Shown piece after piece: positions 5,086 to 10,994 of a stretch of 10,994 bases of DNA. A program made the translations under genes and the position numbers. Source of the DNA: JBBQRS01 sp038214535 (GTDB lineage: Bacteria > Chloroflexota > Anaerolineae > CG2-30-64-16). The stretch is taken from positions 1 to 10,994 of the forward strand of contig JBBQRS010000136.1 of assembly GCA_038214535.1 (NCBI GenBank). Reading direction: 5' to 3'. Numbering within the stretch: the first letter of the stretch is position 1; every line of letters begins with the position of its first letter. The notes under the pieces are model-generated. The model made no database searches. It worked only from the letters and a program-made list of their open reading frames with translations, and was not told the origin of the DNA.

Positions 5086-6219
5086 TCAGGCTTCGGTCGG
5101 TTGGACAATCACACGGGGATCTCGCAAGAAGCCCTGGCGTCGCATGGCGACGATCCGACCGATGGTTTCGATGTCCAGCAGGCCGAGGTAGCGGCCATCG
5201 GTGAACACGGGCGCGACCGCCGATTTGGAGTCGCCCATCAGTATCCGGGCGTCATTCAGCGAGAGATCGCCTTCGAGTCGCAAGCCAGCCGGCTCGACAT
5301 AGCCGCGCAGGTCGCCACGCACGCCGTTCGACCAGAGTCTTTGCAGCCCGCTACGGGTGACGATGCCGGCATATTCGCCTGCATCGTCCATCACAGCCAG
5401 CGCACGGTAGGGAGAATGCACCAATCGCTCGAAGGCGACGTAGCCGGGCAGGCCGGCCGCCAGCACCGGCGCGCCGCGGTCGAGCACCTCTTTCACGGTG
5501 ACGTCGCGAAGTTGCTCACGCACGGCGACTTCCTGATTTTCTGCCCCGGCCGCCATGAAGACGAAGAACGCTACCAGCGCCAGCGAGATGTTGCCGGACA
5601 GCATGGCGAAGATGCCGAACAGGATGGCGAAAACCTTGCCCACCATCGCGGCGATCTGGGTGGCCCGCCCATAGCGCAACTTCATTGCGAGGAAGGCCCG
5701 CAATACGCGCCCCCCGTCCATCGGGAAGGCGGGAATCATGTTGAAGATCAACAGCGACAGGTTAATCGCCACGATAAACCAGGCGAAGTTCACCAGGCCG
5801 GGGCGGGTCATTTCGGGTAGCCCGACCGCCGCGCCGCTAATCGCCTGCGCGGCGAGCGCCGCAACCACGACCGGCGCAGCCACCAGCATCAGCGCGAGAT
5901 TCACCGCCGGGCCGGCCAGCGCAACCATCAACTCTTGTTTCGGCTCTTCCGGCATCTTGCTCAAGCGGGCAACGCCACCGATGGGCAAGAGGACGATATC
6001 CTCAACGCCGATACCATAGCGCAGGGCCATCATCGAATGCCCCAGCTCGTGTAACAGCACGAACCCAAACAGGGCCAGGGTCAACACGACGCCGTAGACC
6101 ATGCCCGGCAAACCGCCGCCCCCCCAGATGGACGCGCCCCAGATGAGCGCGAAGATAAACGTGATGTGGACTTTTATGTCAATTCCACGAATCTGCCCAA
6201 TCCGCCACGACCATTTCAT
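5086..6219 (-). CDS. Site-2-type M50 intramembrane metalloprotease with CBS pair
   Basis: A 377-aa membrane zinc protease. The first zinc motif is H57-E58-L-G-H61 (LLHELGHSMMALRYG) in a transmembrane segment; the third ligand is D168 in NMIPAFPMDGGRVLRA (160-175), the usual NxxPxxPxDGG motif. Hydrophobic segments span about 15-30, 40-60, 95-130, 143-160 and 188-224. A CBS pair fills about 238-365 (KEVLDRGAP..., then LSLNDARILMGDSKSAVAPV), which in this subfamily (SpoIVFB/Rip3-like) is thought to gate activity by binding adenine nucleotides. It would cleave a membrane-bound regulator such as an anti-sigma factor, but no candidate substrate gene is adjacent. The start is supported by GAGGGAG ending 6 nt upstream of the ATG at 6219. 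It is transcribed divergently from the GAF gene and ends in its own terminator. Confidence 0.95.
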   Translation of the reverse strand: MKWSWRIGQIRGIDIKVHITFIFALIWGASIWGGGGLPGMVYGVVLTLALFGFVLLHELGHSMMALRYGIGVEDIVLLPIGGVARLSKMPEEPKQELMVALAGPAVNLALMLVAAPVVVAALAAQAISGAAVGLPEMTRPGLVNFAWFIVAINLSLLIFNMIPAFPMDGGRVLRAFLAMKLRYGRATQIAAMVGKVFAILFGIFAMLSGNISLALVAFFVFMAAGAENQEVAVREQLRDVTVKEVLDRGAPVLAAGLPGYVAFERLVHSPYRALAVMDDAGEYAGIVTRSGLQRLWSNGVRGDLRGYVEPAGLRLEGDLSLNDARILMGDSKSAVAPVFTDGRYLGLLDIETIGRIVAMRRQGFLRDPRVIVQPTEA

Positions 6220-6327
6220 CGGTCACTCCCTCAAATCATCCCAACAACACGCGACGCCGCAAGGTCGCTCTAGATACCCCTCACGCCAGCCGCCCTACAC
6301 AGGCGATCCTACTACCTACTACCCAAA

Positions 6328-6333
6328 ATTATA
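6328..6333 (-). promoter_or_regulatory. Candidate -10 box for the M50 protease gene
   Basis: TATAAT is present on the minus strand, 108 nt upstream of the protease ATG. No good -35 hexamer lies 16-18 nt further upstream, so this is only a candidate. The 6220-6469 interval is otherwise a divergent regulatory region without a gene. Confidence 0.35.
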
Positions 6334-6419
6334 CTCGAATTGCGCCTTTTAGACTGTAGTGTGGGTTCCTGTTCCGCCAAAGCTTGTACAAACTATAAAC
6401 ATCTATGGATCAAAGCGAT

Positions 6420-6448
6420 TTGACAAGCACCCCGCGCCGCTTTAGACT
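6420..6448 (+). promoter_or_regulatory. Sigma70-type promoter for the GAF-TauE operon
   Basis: TTGACA (6420-6425), a 17-nt spacer, then TAGACT (6443-6448). The -35 is a perfect consensus and the spacing is ideal. Transcription should start near 6455, leaving a leader of about 15 nt before the ATG at 6470. This decides the gene start: the in-frame GTG at 6449 lies directly after the -10 box and would not be on the mRNA. Confidence 0.75.
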
Positions 6449-6469
6449 GTGCATAGAACGGAGGTCGCC

Positions 6470-7498
6470 ATGACGCAAGACCTGCACATGTTGGAGCTAT
6501 TTTACCGCGTCGCGCACACCATCAACGGCAGCCTGGAGCTTGACGCCACCCTTCAGGCCATCTTACAGGCCGTGCGCGATACCCTGAACGTGGATCAAGT
6601 GACCGTGCGCCTGCTGAACCCGGATGCAACCGCGCTCGAACCGGTCGCCAGCACCGGTGTGCCGTTGGCGGACCTGGCCGCCCTGCCCGATGCCATCACG
6701 CCGGGCGGCATTCACGAAAAGGTGCTGGCCGGCGAGACGGTGCATCTGAGCAGCGAAGAACTGCTGGCCGCAGGATTGCCGGTCACGGGCGGAGGGCTGC
6801 TCTCCGTGCCGCTGCAAGTACGTGACCGCACCATCGGTTCGCTGACCCTTTATTGCGTTGAGCAATGCGCGCTGGACCCGAGCACGCTCACCCTGCTGCA
6901 CGGCATTGCGGACATGGCGGCGGTGGCCATCGAAAACGCCCGACTGCACACATCGTTGGTGCGCATCGCACAGGCCATGACATCGAGCCTGGAACTGCAA
7001 CCGATGTTGGATCAGGTGCTCTCGGCGACGGTGTTGGAAATGGGGCTCAAGGCGGCGTCGGTGCGGCTGGTGGATCCGAGCGGGAAGAACCTGGAACTGG
7101 TGGCGGCGCACGGGTTAAGCGAACGCTATCTCAGCAAGGGGCCGGTGCGTATCTCTCAAAGCCCGCTCGACCGGCGCTTGCTGGCGGGCGAATCAGTCAC
7201 GATCTACGACGTCACCGAAGACCCGGCGTTTCAGTATCCGTCCGAGGCGAAGGCTGAAGGCATCCGGTCGGTGCTGGCCGCGCCGCTGCGCGTCAAGGAG
7301 AGCATTGTGGGGGTGATGCGCGTCTACTCGGCGCAACCGCGTCCCTTCACCCCGGTGGGGATCACGTTTCTGCAATCTGTGGCCGGGATGGTGGCCGTCG
7401 CCATCGAAAACGCCAAGCTCTATGAGGCATTGCAGGCGCGCTACGAGGGACTCAAGACTGACGTCTCCGAATGGTATCGCTTCCTGAGCCTGGGGTGA
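6470..7498 (+). CDS. Tandem GAF-domain sensor protein without output domain
   Basis: A 342-aa cytoplasmic protein made of two GAF modules, about residues 24-158 and 176-318. Each starts with an amphipathic helix (TINGSLELDATLQAILQAV; AMTSSLELQPMLDQVLSAT), runs through the sheet (VTVRLLN; ASVRLVDPSGKNLELVAAHG), contains SVPLQVRDRTIGSLTLY or LAAPLRVKESIVGVMRVY, and ends in the helix ADMAAVAIENARL or AGMVAVAIENAKLY. The two halves are clearly paralogous. GAF domains bind small ligands, haem or cyclic nucleotides; the ligand here is unknown. No kinase, cyclase, HD-GYP or DNA-binding domain follows, only about 24 residues, so it must signal through a partner. The ATG at 6470 follows GGAGG by 5 nt. 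It leads the operon with the TauE-type exporter. Confidence 0.9.
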   Translation: MTQDLHMLELFYRVAHTINGSLELDATLQAILQAVRDTLNVDQVTVRLLNPDATALEPVASTGVPLADLAALPDAITPGGIHEKVLAGETVHLSSEELLAAGLPVTGGGLLSVPLQVRDRTIGSLTLYCVEQCALDPSTLTLLHGIADMAAVAIENARLHTSLVRIAQAMTSSLELQPMLDQVLSATVLEMGLKAASVRLVDPSGKNLELVAAHGLSERYLSKGPVRISQSPLDRRLLAGESVTIYDVTEDPAFQYPSEAKAEGIRSVLAAPLRVKESIVGVMRVYSAQPRPFTPVGITFLQSVAGMVAVAIENAKLYEALQARYEGLKTDVSEWYRFLSLG

Positions 7499-7520
7499 GC
7501 CGCAGCCTGGGGTGAGCCGC
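7487..7520 (+). repeat. Perfect 17-bp tandem duplication across the GAF stop codon
   Basis: AGCCTGGGGTGAGCCGC occurs twice head to tail (7487-7503 and 7504-7520). The first copy holds the last codons and TGA stop of the GAF gene. The second provides GGGGTGAG (7509-7516), 6 nt before the ATG of the next gene, and so serves as its Shine-Dalgarno sequence. As 17 is not a multiple of three, the second copy is out of frame with the first. Confidence 0.95.
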
Positions 7521-7522
7521 GC

Positions 7523-8314
7523 ATGTTGTTGAACTGGCTGCTGTTAGTATTGGTGGGCATGACCGCCGGCACGATGGGCGCGCTGCTGGGGCTGGGCGGC
7601 GGCATTTTTCTGGTGCCGGCGCTGACGCTGATTTTCGGGCTGCCGATCCGCGTGGCGGTAGGCGCGAGCCTGATCGGGGTGATTGCCACATCGGCAGGCG
7701 TTGCGGTCGCTTCCCGGCCAGGCAGCAGCGCCGACACCAGCCTGGGGATCCGCCTGGAGTTGGCGAGCGCATCCGGCGCGTTGATCGCCAGTTTTCTGGC
7801 CGGCAAGATGAGCCCGGCGACCCTATCGCTGATTTTCGCGACGATTGTGCTGGCAACGGCGTATTACACCTATTCGAAGGCGCGGCGCGCCCGCCCGCCC
7901 GTAACGGAGGCCGCCGTCGAGGCGCTGTTCCGTACGGACTACAAGCCGACGCACTGGCCGGTCGGGTTGGCGTTTTCAGCGCTGGCCGGCACGTTTTCGG
8001 GTCTGGCCGGGACCGGCGGCGGGTTCATCAAGGTTCCGGTGATGTACACGATGATGGATATTCCACTGGGCGTGGCGACAGCGACGAGCAACTTTATGGT
8101 GGGGATTACAGCCGCCGCCAGCGCGACCGTCTATTATTCGCGAGGAGACATCAACCCGCTCGTCGCCGTGCCGACGGCGCTGGGCGTCTTCATCGGCGCG
8201 GTGATGGGCGCCCGCCTGGGGCGCAAACTGCCGGTAGATACACTACGTAAGATGCTGATTGTGTTGCTGATCATCGTGGCGGCGCAAATGGCGTGGAAGG
8301 GTTTACACGGCTAA
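7523..8314 (+). CDS. TauE/SafE-family anion exporter
   Basis: A 263-aa polytopic membrane protein of the TauE/SafE (formerly DUF81) family, whose characterised members export sulfite, sulfoacetate or related organic anions. The characteristic internal duplication is visible. The N-terminal half has MTAGTMGALLGLGGGIFLVP and PIRVAVGASLIGVIATSAGVA; the C-terminal half has GTFSGLAGTGGGFIKVPVMY and PLGVATATSNFMVGITAAAS. Length and about eight membrane segments are normal. The start has GGGGTGAG 6 nt upstream, provided by the tandem duplication. The next gene begins on the base after its stop codon, and the GAF gene ends 24 nt before, so the three are one operon. Substrate is unknown; no sulfur-metabolism gene is in the window to support sulfite. 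Confidence 0.9.
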   Translation: MLLNWLLLVLVGMTAGTMGALLGLGGGIFLVPALTLIFGLPIRVAVGASLIGVIATSAGVAVASRPGSSADTSLGIRLELASASGALIASFLAGKMSPATLSLIFATIVLATAYYTYSKARRARPPVTEAAVEALFRTDYKPTHWPVGLAFSALAGTFSGLAGTGGGFIKVPVMYTMMDIPLGVATATSNFMVGITAAASATVYYSRGDINPLVAVPTALGVFIGAVMGARLGRKLPVDTLRKMLIVLLIIVAAQMAWKGLHG

Positions 8315-8743
8315 ATGGGCCTGACATCGTGGAGCAAGTTGACGGCAAGTGCGGCGACCGAATCTACGCGCCGCGCGCGGCTGCGCATCAGTTTGCGGAT
8401 GCGCGCTGCCGCGCGTATCATAGCGGTTCCGGCCCTGATTATCATGATCGGCGCGCTCTTCGTGTTCTGGCGCGACACCTGGCCCTTCCCGGTCGGGGTA
8501 GGGGCAACCGAGTGGACCATCGCCTCGACCACAACGATTCCCGTAAGCGAGTTGTTCAGCACCGAGGATTTCCTGGCCCCCAACTGGTGGATGAGCGTAA
8601 GCATCCTGGCGCTGATCGCGCTGCCGGCCGTCAACGTGACGCTGGTGTTGTGGGAAAACCTGCGGACGCGGCGCTGGCTCGATGTGGCAGCGGCGCTGGG
8701 GGTGCTGGCGATCCTGCTTTTTGGCGCATTGAGCGGGCACTAA
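8315..8743 (+). CDS. Small membrane protein, DUF1634-like, partner of TauE-type exporter
   Basis: A 142-aa protein with three hydrophobic segments, about 31-52 (ARIIAVPALIIMIGALFVFW), 94-115 (MSVSILALIALPAVNVTLVLW) and 122-139 (WLDVAAALGVLAILLFGAL), after a basic N-terminus rich in Arg. Size, three helices and position match DUF1634 proteins, which commonly sit next to TauE/SafE genes; this family call is from layout rather than a search. The ATG follows the TauE TAA with no gap (TAAATG), so translation is probably coupled by termination-reinitiation. GGAAGGG lies rather far upstream, about 13 nt. A later in-frame ATG at 8399 would remove the basic N-terminus but has no better ribosome site. 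The protein may be an accessory subunit of the exporter. Confidence 0.7.
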   Translation: MGLTSWSKLTASAATESTRRARLRISLRMRAAARIIAVPALIIMIGALFVFWRDTWPFPVGVGATEWTIASTTTIPVSELFSTEDFLAPNWWMSVSILALIALPAVNVTLVLWENLRTRRWLDVAAALGVLAILLFGALSGH

Positions 8744-8762
8744 CCTTCGCCCACAACAGATT

Positions 8763-10994
8763 ATGAAGCGAGAGTGTTTGGTCATCACACCTGGATTTTT
8801 GAGACGACAGCCTGAGTTGTCCGGCAGCCGGCGTCTACTTGCGCTGTTTGTCTTGCTTCTGGTCGCCCTGACCGCGGCGGGCTGCGCCCGCCGCGCCGCG
8901 CCCGACCCGCTCGTCGGGGGGGCCGATATGCCCGCGCCGATGGTCCTTCCCGAAGGGCCGCTCCCCGCGAACCAGGCAAGCGTCGTCATCCGGCCCGAAG
9001 ATGGCGGGGTGGTGGCGCTCGAAGAGGGCGCCATGGTCGCCTTCCCGCGCCAATCGGTCTCCGGGAACGCCCTGGCAAACCTGCGCGTCGTCAAAGACCC
9101 GCCGGCCGCGCCGCTGCCGCGCAGCATCATCGGCGAGGCGTATGAGTTGACGGTCGAAGACAGCCAGTTGACCGGCATTGCGTCGTTCCGGCTGCCGCTG
9201 CCGGAAGGGGTCACGGCAGACGAGTACGAGTTGTCGGCGTACCGCTGGAACGGCCGTAATTGGGAGCGGGTTGGCGGGCGCGTTGGCGATGGCGATATCC
9301 AGTTCGGCAGTAACGTCCCCGCGCTCTATTCGGTGCAAGGCCGGTGGCGGCCCGGGTCGGCGCAACTGACGTTGACCTCGCCGGTCACGCAAACCCTGAC
9401 CGCCTCGGTTCCGATCAGCGTCACGGGGCAATATCGCTACACGAGCCCGCCCCGGATCGTGGATGGGCTGGTACCGGCGCGCCTGACCCTGAAGCGCGAC
9501 AGTTCGGGCGGCGCAGGCCAGGTCACCGGCAATGAATCGCTGGATGAGACGGTGACCGAATCGCCGCTGCTGTTCCAGCCCGACCCGGCTTCGGCGCAGG
9601 GCGTCGTGGATTTCGAGTATGCGTTCACAGTGCCGCCCGGCGCAGTGGACGTGCCGCCCGGTTCAGCGGCGCGTTACTACGCGATCCTGACCGTCGAGGA
9701 TTCGGCAGCGCCCACCCGTCAGGGCAGCACCGCCGTCGAGCAGGTGCAGTTCTTCCCGATCAAGATCGTCGGTTCCGAAGTAGTGCGGCCCGCGCTGGTC
9801 AACGAGGGGCGACTACCGCTGCGCTGGCACGTGCAGCTCAATGGGGCCACGCTGAGCCAGCCGGACGCGGACGATATCGCGCTGCCACTGGAGCCGATCC
9901 TCGCGCAAGGGGGGGTGGGCGAGTATCGCATCCTCCTCGAAGCGCAGGTAGGCGACCAATGGGAACCGGCCAGCAATGCAGTCACGGTGACGCTGGCGAT
10001 GCCCGGCACGCAGACGCCGCCGCCCGCGCCCGGCACGACAGAGGGCGGACTGATCACCGACCTGAATGCCGGCGCAACCCCGACCCCGACCGATACGCCG
10101 CCCGCCGTGCCAACGCGTCGCCCACAACCCGCCTTTCCTACGGTGACGCCCACGACGACCCTCACGCCGACTGTACAGGTCGTGGCGATCACCCCCACGC
10201 CGTCGCGTCCCGATTGGGCCAGCATCTTCTGGGCCGACGTCTATGCCGTATCGCCCGGCGGCTGCACCACGCTGCACTGGAACATCGAAGACGTGGATGA
10301 AGTCTATCTGAACGGCGTGGGCGTGACGGGCAATCAGTCGCAGCGGGTGTGCCTCGACGCGACGACGACCTATACCTTAAGGGCGGTCAAAGGCGATAAG
10401 TCGCAAAGCTGGACGGTCACAATCCGGGTCGAGTCGGGGACGCAGACGCCCTTCGAGTTCAGCGCCGATCAGTACGAGGTGGCGCAGGGATCGTGTACGA
10501 CGCTGCGCTGGAAGGCCACCAACGTGCGCGCCGTCTACTTGAACGGCGAAGGCGTGCCCGGTGAATCGGCCCGGCAAGTCTGCCCGACGCAAACCACCCT
10601 CTACGAACTGCGCGTGGAAGACGCCAATGGGAACGTGACGACCCGCACCCTGACTATCTCCGTCGTGCCGGCCGGCCAGGTGCTCATCCGCCTCTGGTCC
10701 GAGCAGTACACGCTCAACCCCGGAACTTGCACGACAATTCACTGGTCGGTGAACAACGTGCAGGCCGTATATCTGGACGACGGCGCCACTGACAGAGGCG
10801 TGAACGGCGTAGATTCGCTGCGCGTTTGCCCTGAAAGCAACGCGACCTATACGATCAGCGCGATCGCGCAAGACGGAGGCACCTCGGAGAAGTCCCTGAC
10901 GCTGAACGTCGGGCAGCCGTCGCTGCGGCCCAACGAGGCCATCGTGCAGGCCGTGGTACGCAGCGTCAACCGCTCGACGGACGTAGACCCGGTG
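8763..10994 (+). CDS. Large secreted lipoprotein with Cys-paired repeats (3' end outside window)
   Basis: The frame stays open for 744 codons to the window edge. A basic N-terminus is followed by hydrophobic LLALFVLLLVALTAAGC with a lipobox-like Cys41, so it is probably a lipid-anchored surface protein. About 72-193 resembles a ZU5-like beta domain (VVIRPEDGGVVALEEGAMVAF, then FRLPLPEG). More beta-rich sequence runs to about 412, then a Thr/Pro linker (413-483; TPTPTDTPP, TPTTTLTP). After that come three repeats of about 77 residues with the pattern GxCTTxxW...V.AVYLNG...VC...T.Y.L. Cys pairs are 501/530, 578/607 and 656/689, likely disulfides in Ig-like domains. It starts 19 nt after the previous gene. 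The ATG at 8763 lacks a clear ribosome site and gives a long n-region; in-frame TTG codons at 8778, 8799 or 8817 are alternatives. Function unknown; an extracellular binding role is inferred. Confidence 0.85.
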   Translation, partial: MKRECLVITPGFLRRQPELSGSRRLLALFVLLLVALTAAGCARRAAPDPLVGGADMPAPMVLPEGPLPANQASVVIRPEDGGVVALEEGAMVAFPRQSVSGNALANLRVVKDPPAAPLPRSIIGEAYELTVEDSQLTGIASFRLPLPEGVTADEYELSAYRWNGRNWERVGGRVGDGDIQFGSNVPALYSVQGRWRPGSAQLTLTSPVTQTLTASVPISVTGQYRYTSPPRIVDGLVPARLTLKRDSSGGAGQVTGNESLDETVTESPLLFQPDPASAQGVVDFEYAFTVPPGAVDVPPGSAARYYAILTVEDSAAPTRQGSTAVEQVQFFPIKIVGSEVVRPALVNEGRLPLRWHVQLNGATLSQPDADDIALPLEPILAQGGVGEYRILLEAQVGDQWEPASNAVTVTLAMPGTQTPPPAPGTTEGGLITDLNAGATPTPTDTPPAVPTRRPQPAFPTVTPTTTLTPTVQVVAITPTPSRPDWASIFWADVYAVSPGGCTTLHWNIEDVDEVYLNGVGVTGNQSQRVCLDATTTYTLRAVKGDKSQSWTVTIRVESGTQTPFEFSADQYEVAQGSCTTLRWKATNVRAVYLNGEGVPGESARQVCPTQTTLYELRVEDANGNVTTRTLTISVVPAGQVLIRLWSEQYTLNPGTCTTIHWSVNNVQAVYLDDGATDRGVNGVDSLRVCPESNATYTISAIAQDGGTSEKSLTLNVGQPSLRPNEAIVQAVVRSVNRSTDVDPV

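Noticed and set aside
4969..5820. Long plus-strand frame (283 codons) antisense to the M50 protease
   Set aside because: It lies opposite a gene with full catalytic motifs; its translation is rich in His, Gln, Arg and Asp with no fold-like pattern, typical of a GC-rich shadow frame.
6449..6469. GTG start upstream of the GAF gene ATG
   Set aside because: The GTG lies immediately after the -10 box and before the expected transcription start, while the ATG at 6470 has GGAGG at the proper distance.
8303..9214. Long minus-strand frame (303 codons) opposite the DUF1634-like and lipoprotein genes
   Set aside because: It crosses two well-supported plus-strand genes and has a low-complexity Arg/Pro/Ser-rich translation without recognisable motifs.
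10377..10871. Minus-strand frame of 164 codons opposite the lipoprotein repeats
   Set aside because: The plus strand shows three clear protein repeats with conserved Cys and Trp; the opposite frame is a by-product of that repeat structure.

Overview
The window is GC-rich, densely coded DNA from what is most likely a member of the Chloroflexota (Chloroflexus/Roseiflexus or Anaerolineae-like). This is inferred from a riboflavin-type ABC permease under an FMN riboswitch (the RibX type described from Chloroflexus), a large lipoprotein with a Thr/Pro 'TPTPT' linker and Cys-paired repeats, and dispersed palindromic repeats. No tRNA, rRNA, CRISPR array, transposase or phage gene is visible.

Positions 1-6219 are read from the minus strand. 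From right to left: a site-2-type M50 metalloprotease with a C-terminal CBS pair (5086-6219), ending in a strong intrinsic terminator (5016-5065). The promoter of the next unit overlaps that terminator. The next unit is a CPA2-type cation/proton antiporter (3724-4944), a palindromic repeat, a small PII-like protein (3197-3559) and, 7 nt on, a metallophosphoesterase (2302-3189). After a second palindromic repeat and a split repeat come two coupled genes of unknown function: a 137-aa soluble protein and a 63-aa membrane protein (2009 down to 1418). Another imperfect palindrome follows. Then comes a complete FMN-controlled unit: a sigma70-like promoter (1277-1304), an FMN aptamer (1110-1258), an intrinsic terminator (1027-1061) and the permease gene ribX (145-1005). 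A partial third copy of the palindromic repeat touches the 3' end of ribX.

Positions 6220-6469 are a divergent promoter region. From 6470 the plus strand carries an apparent operon: a two-GAF sensor protein, a TauE/SafE-family exporter, a small DUF1634-like membrane protein whose ATG directly follows the exporter stop codon, and a long secreted lipoprotein (8763 onward) that runs off the right edge without a stop.

Three points deserve most attention. The first is the antiporter / PII-like / phosphoesterase cluster, a possible ligand-controlled ion transport module. The second is the family of long palindromes with paired base changes and terminal inverted repeats. The third is the lipoprotein with three Cys-paired repeats. 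The riboswitch-ribX unit is the best-supported regulatory call.
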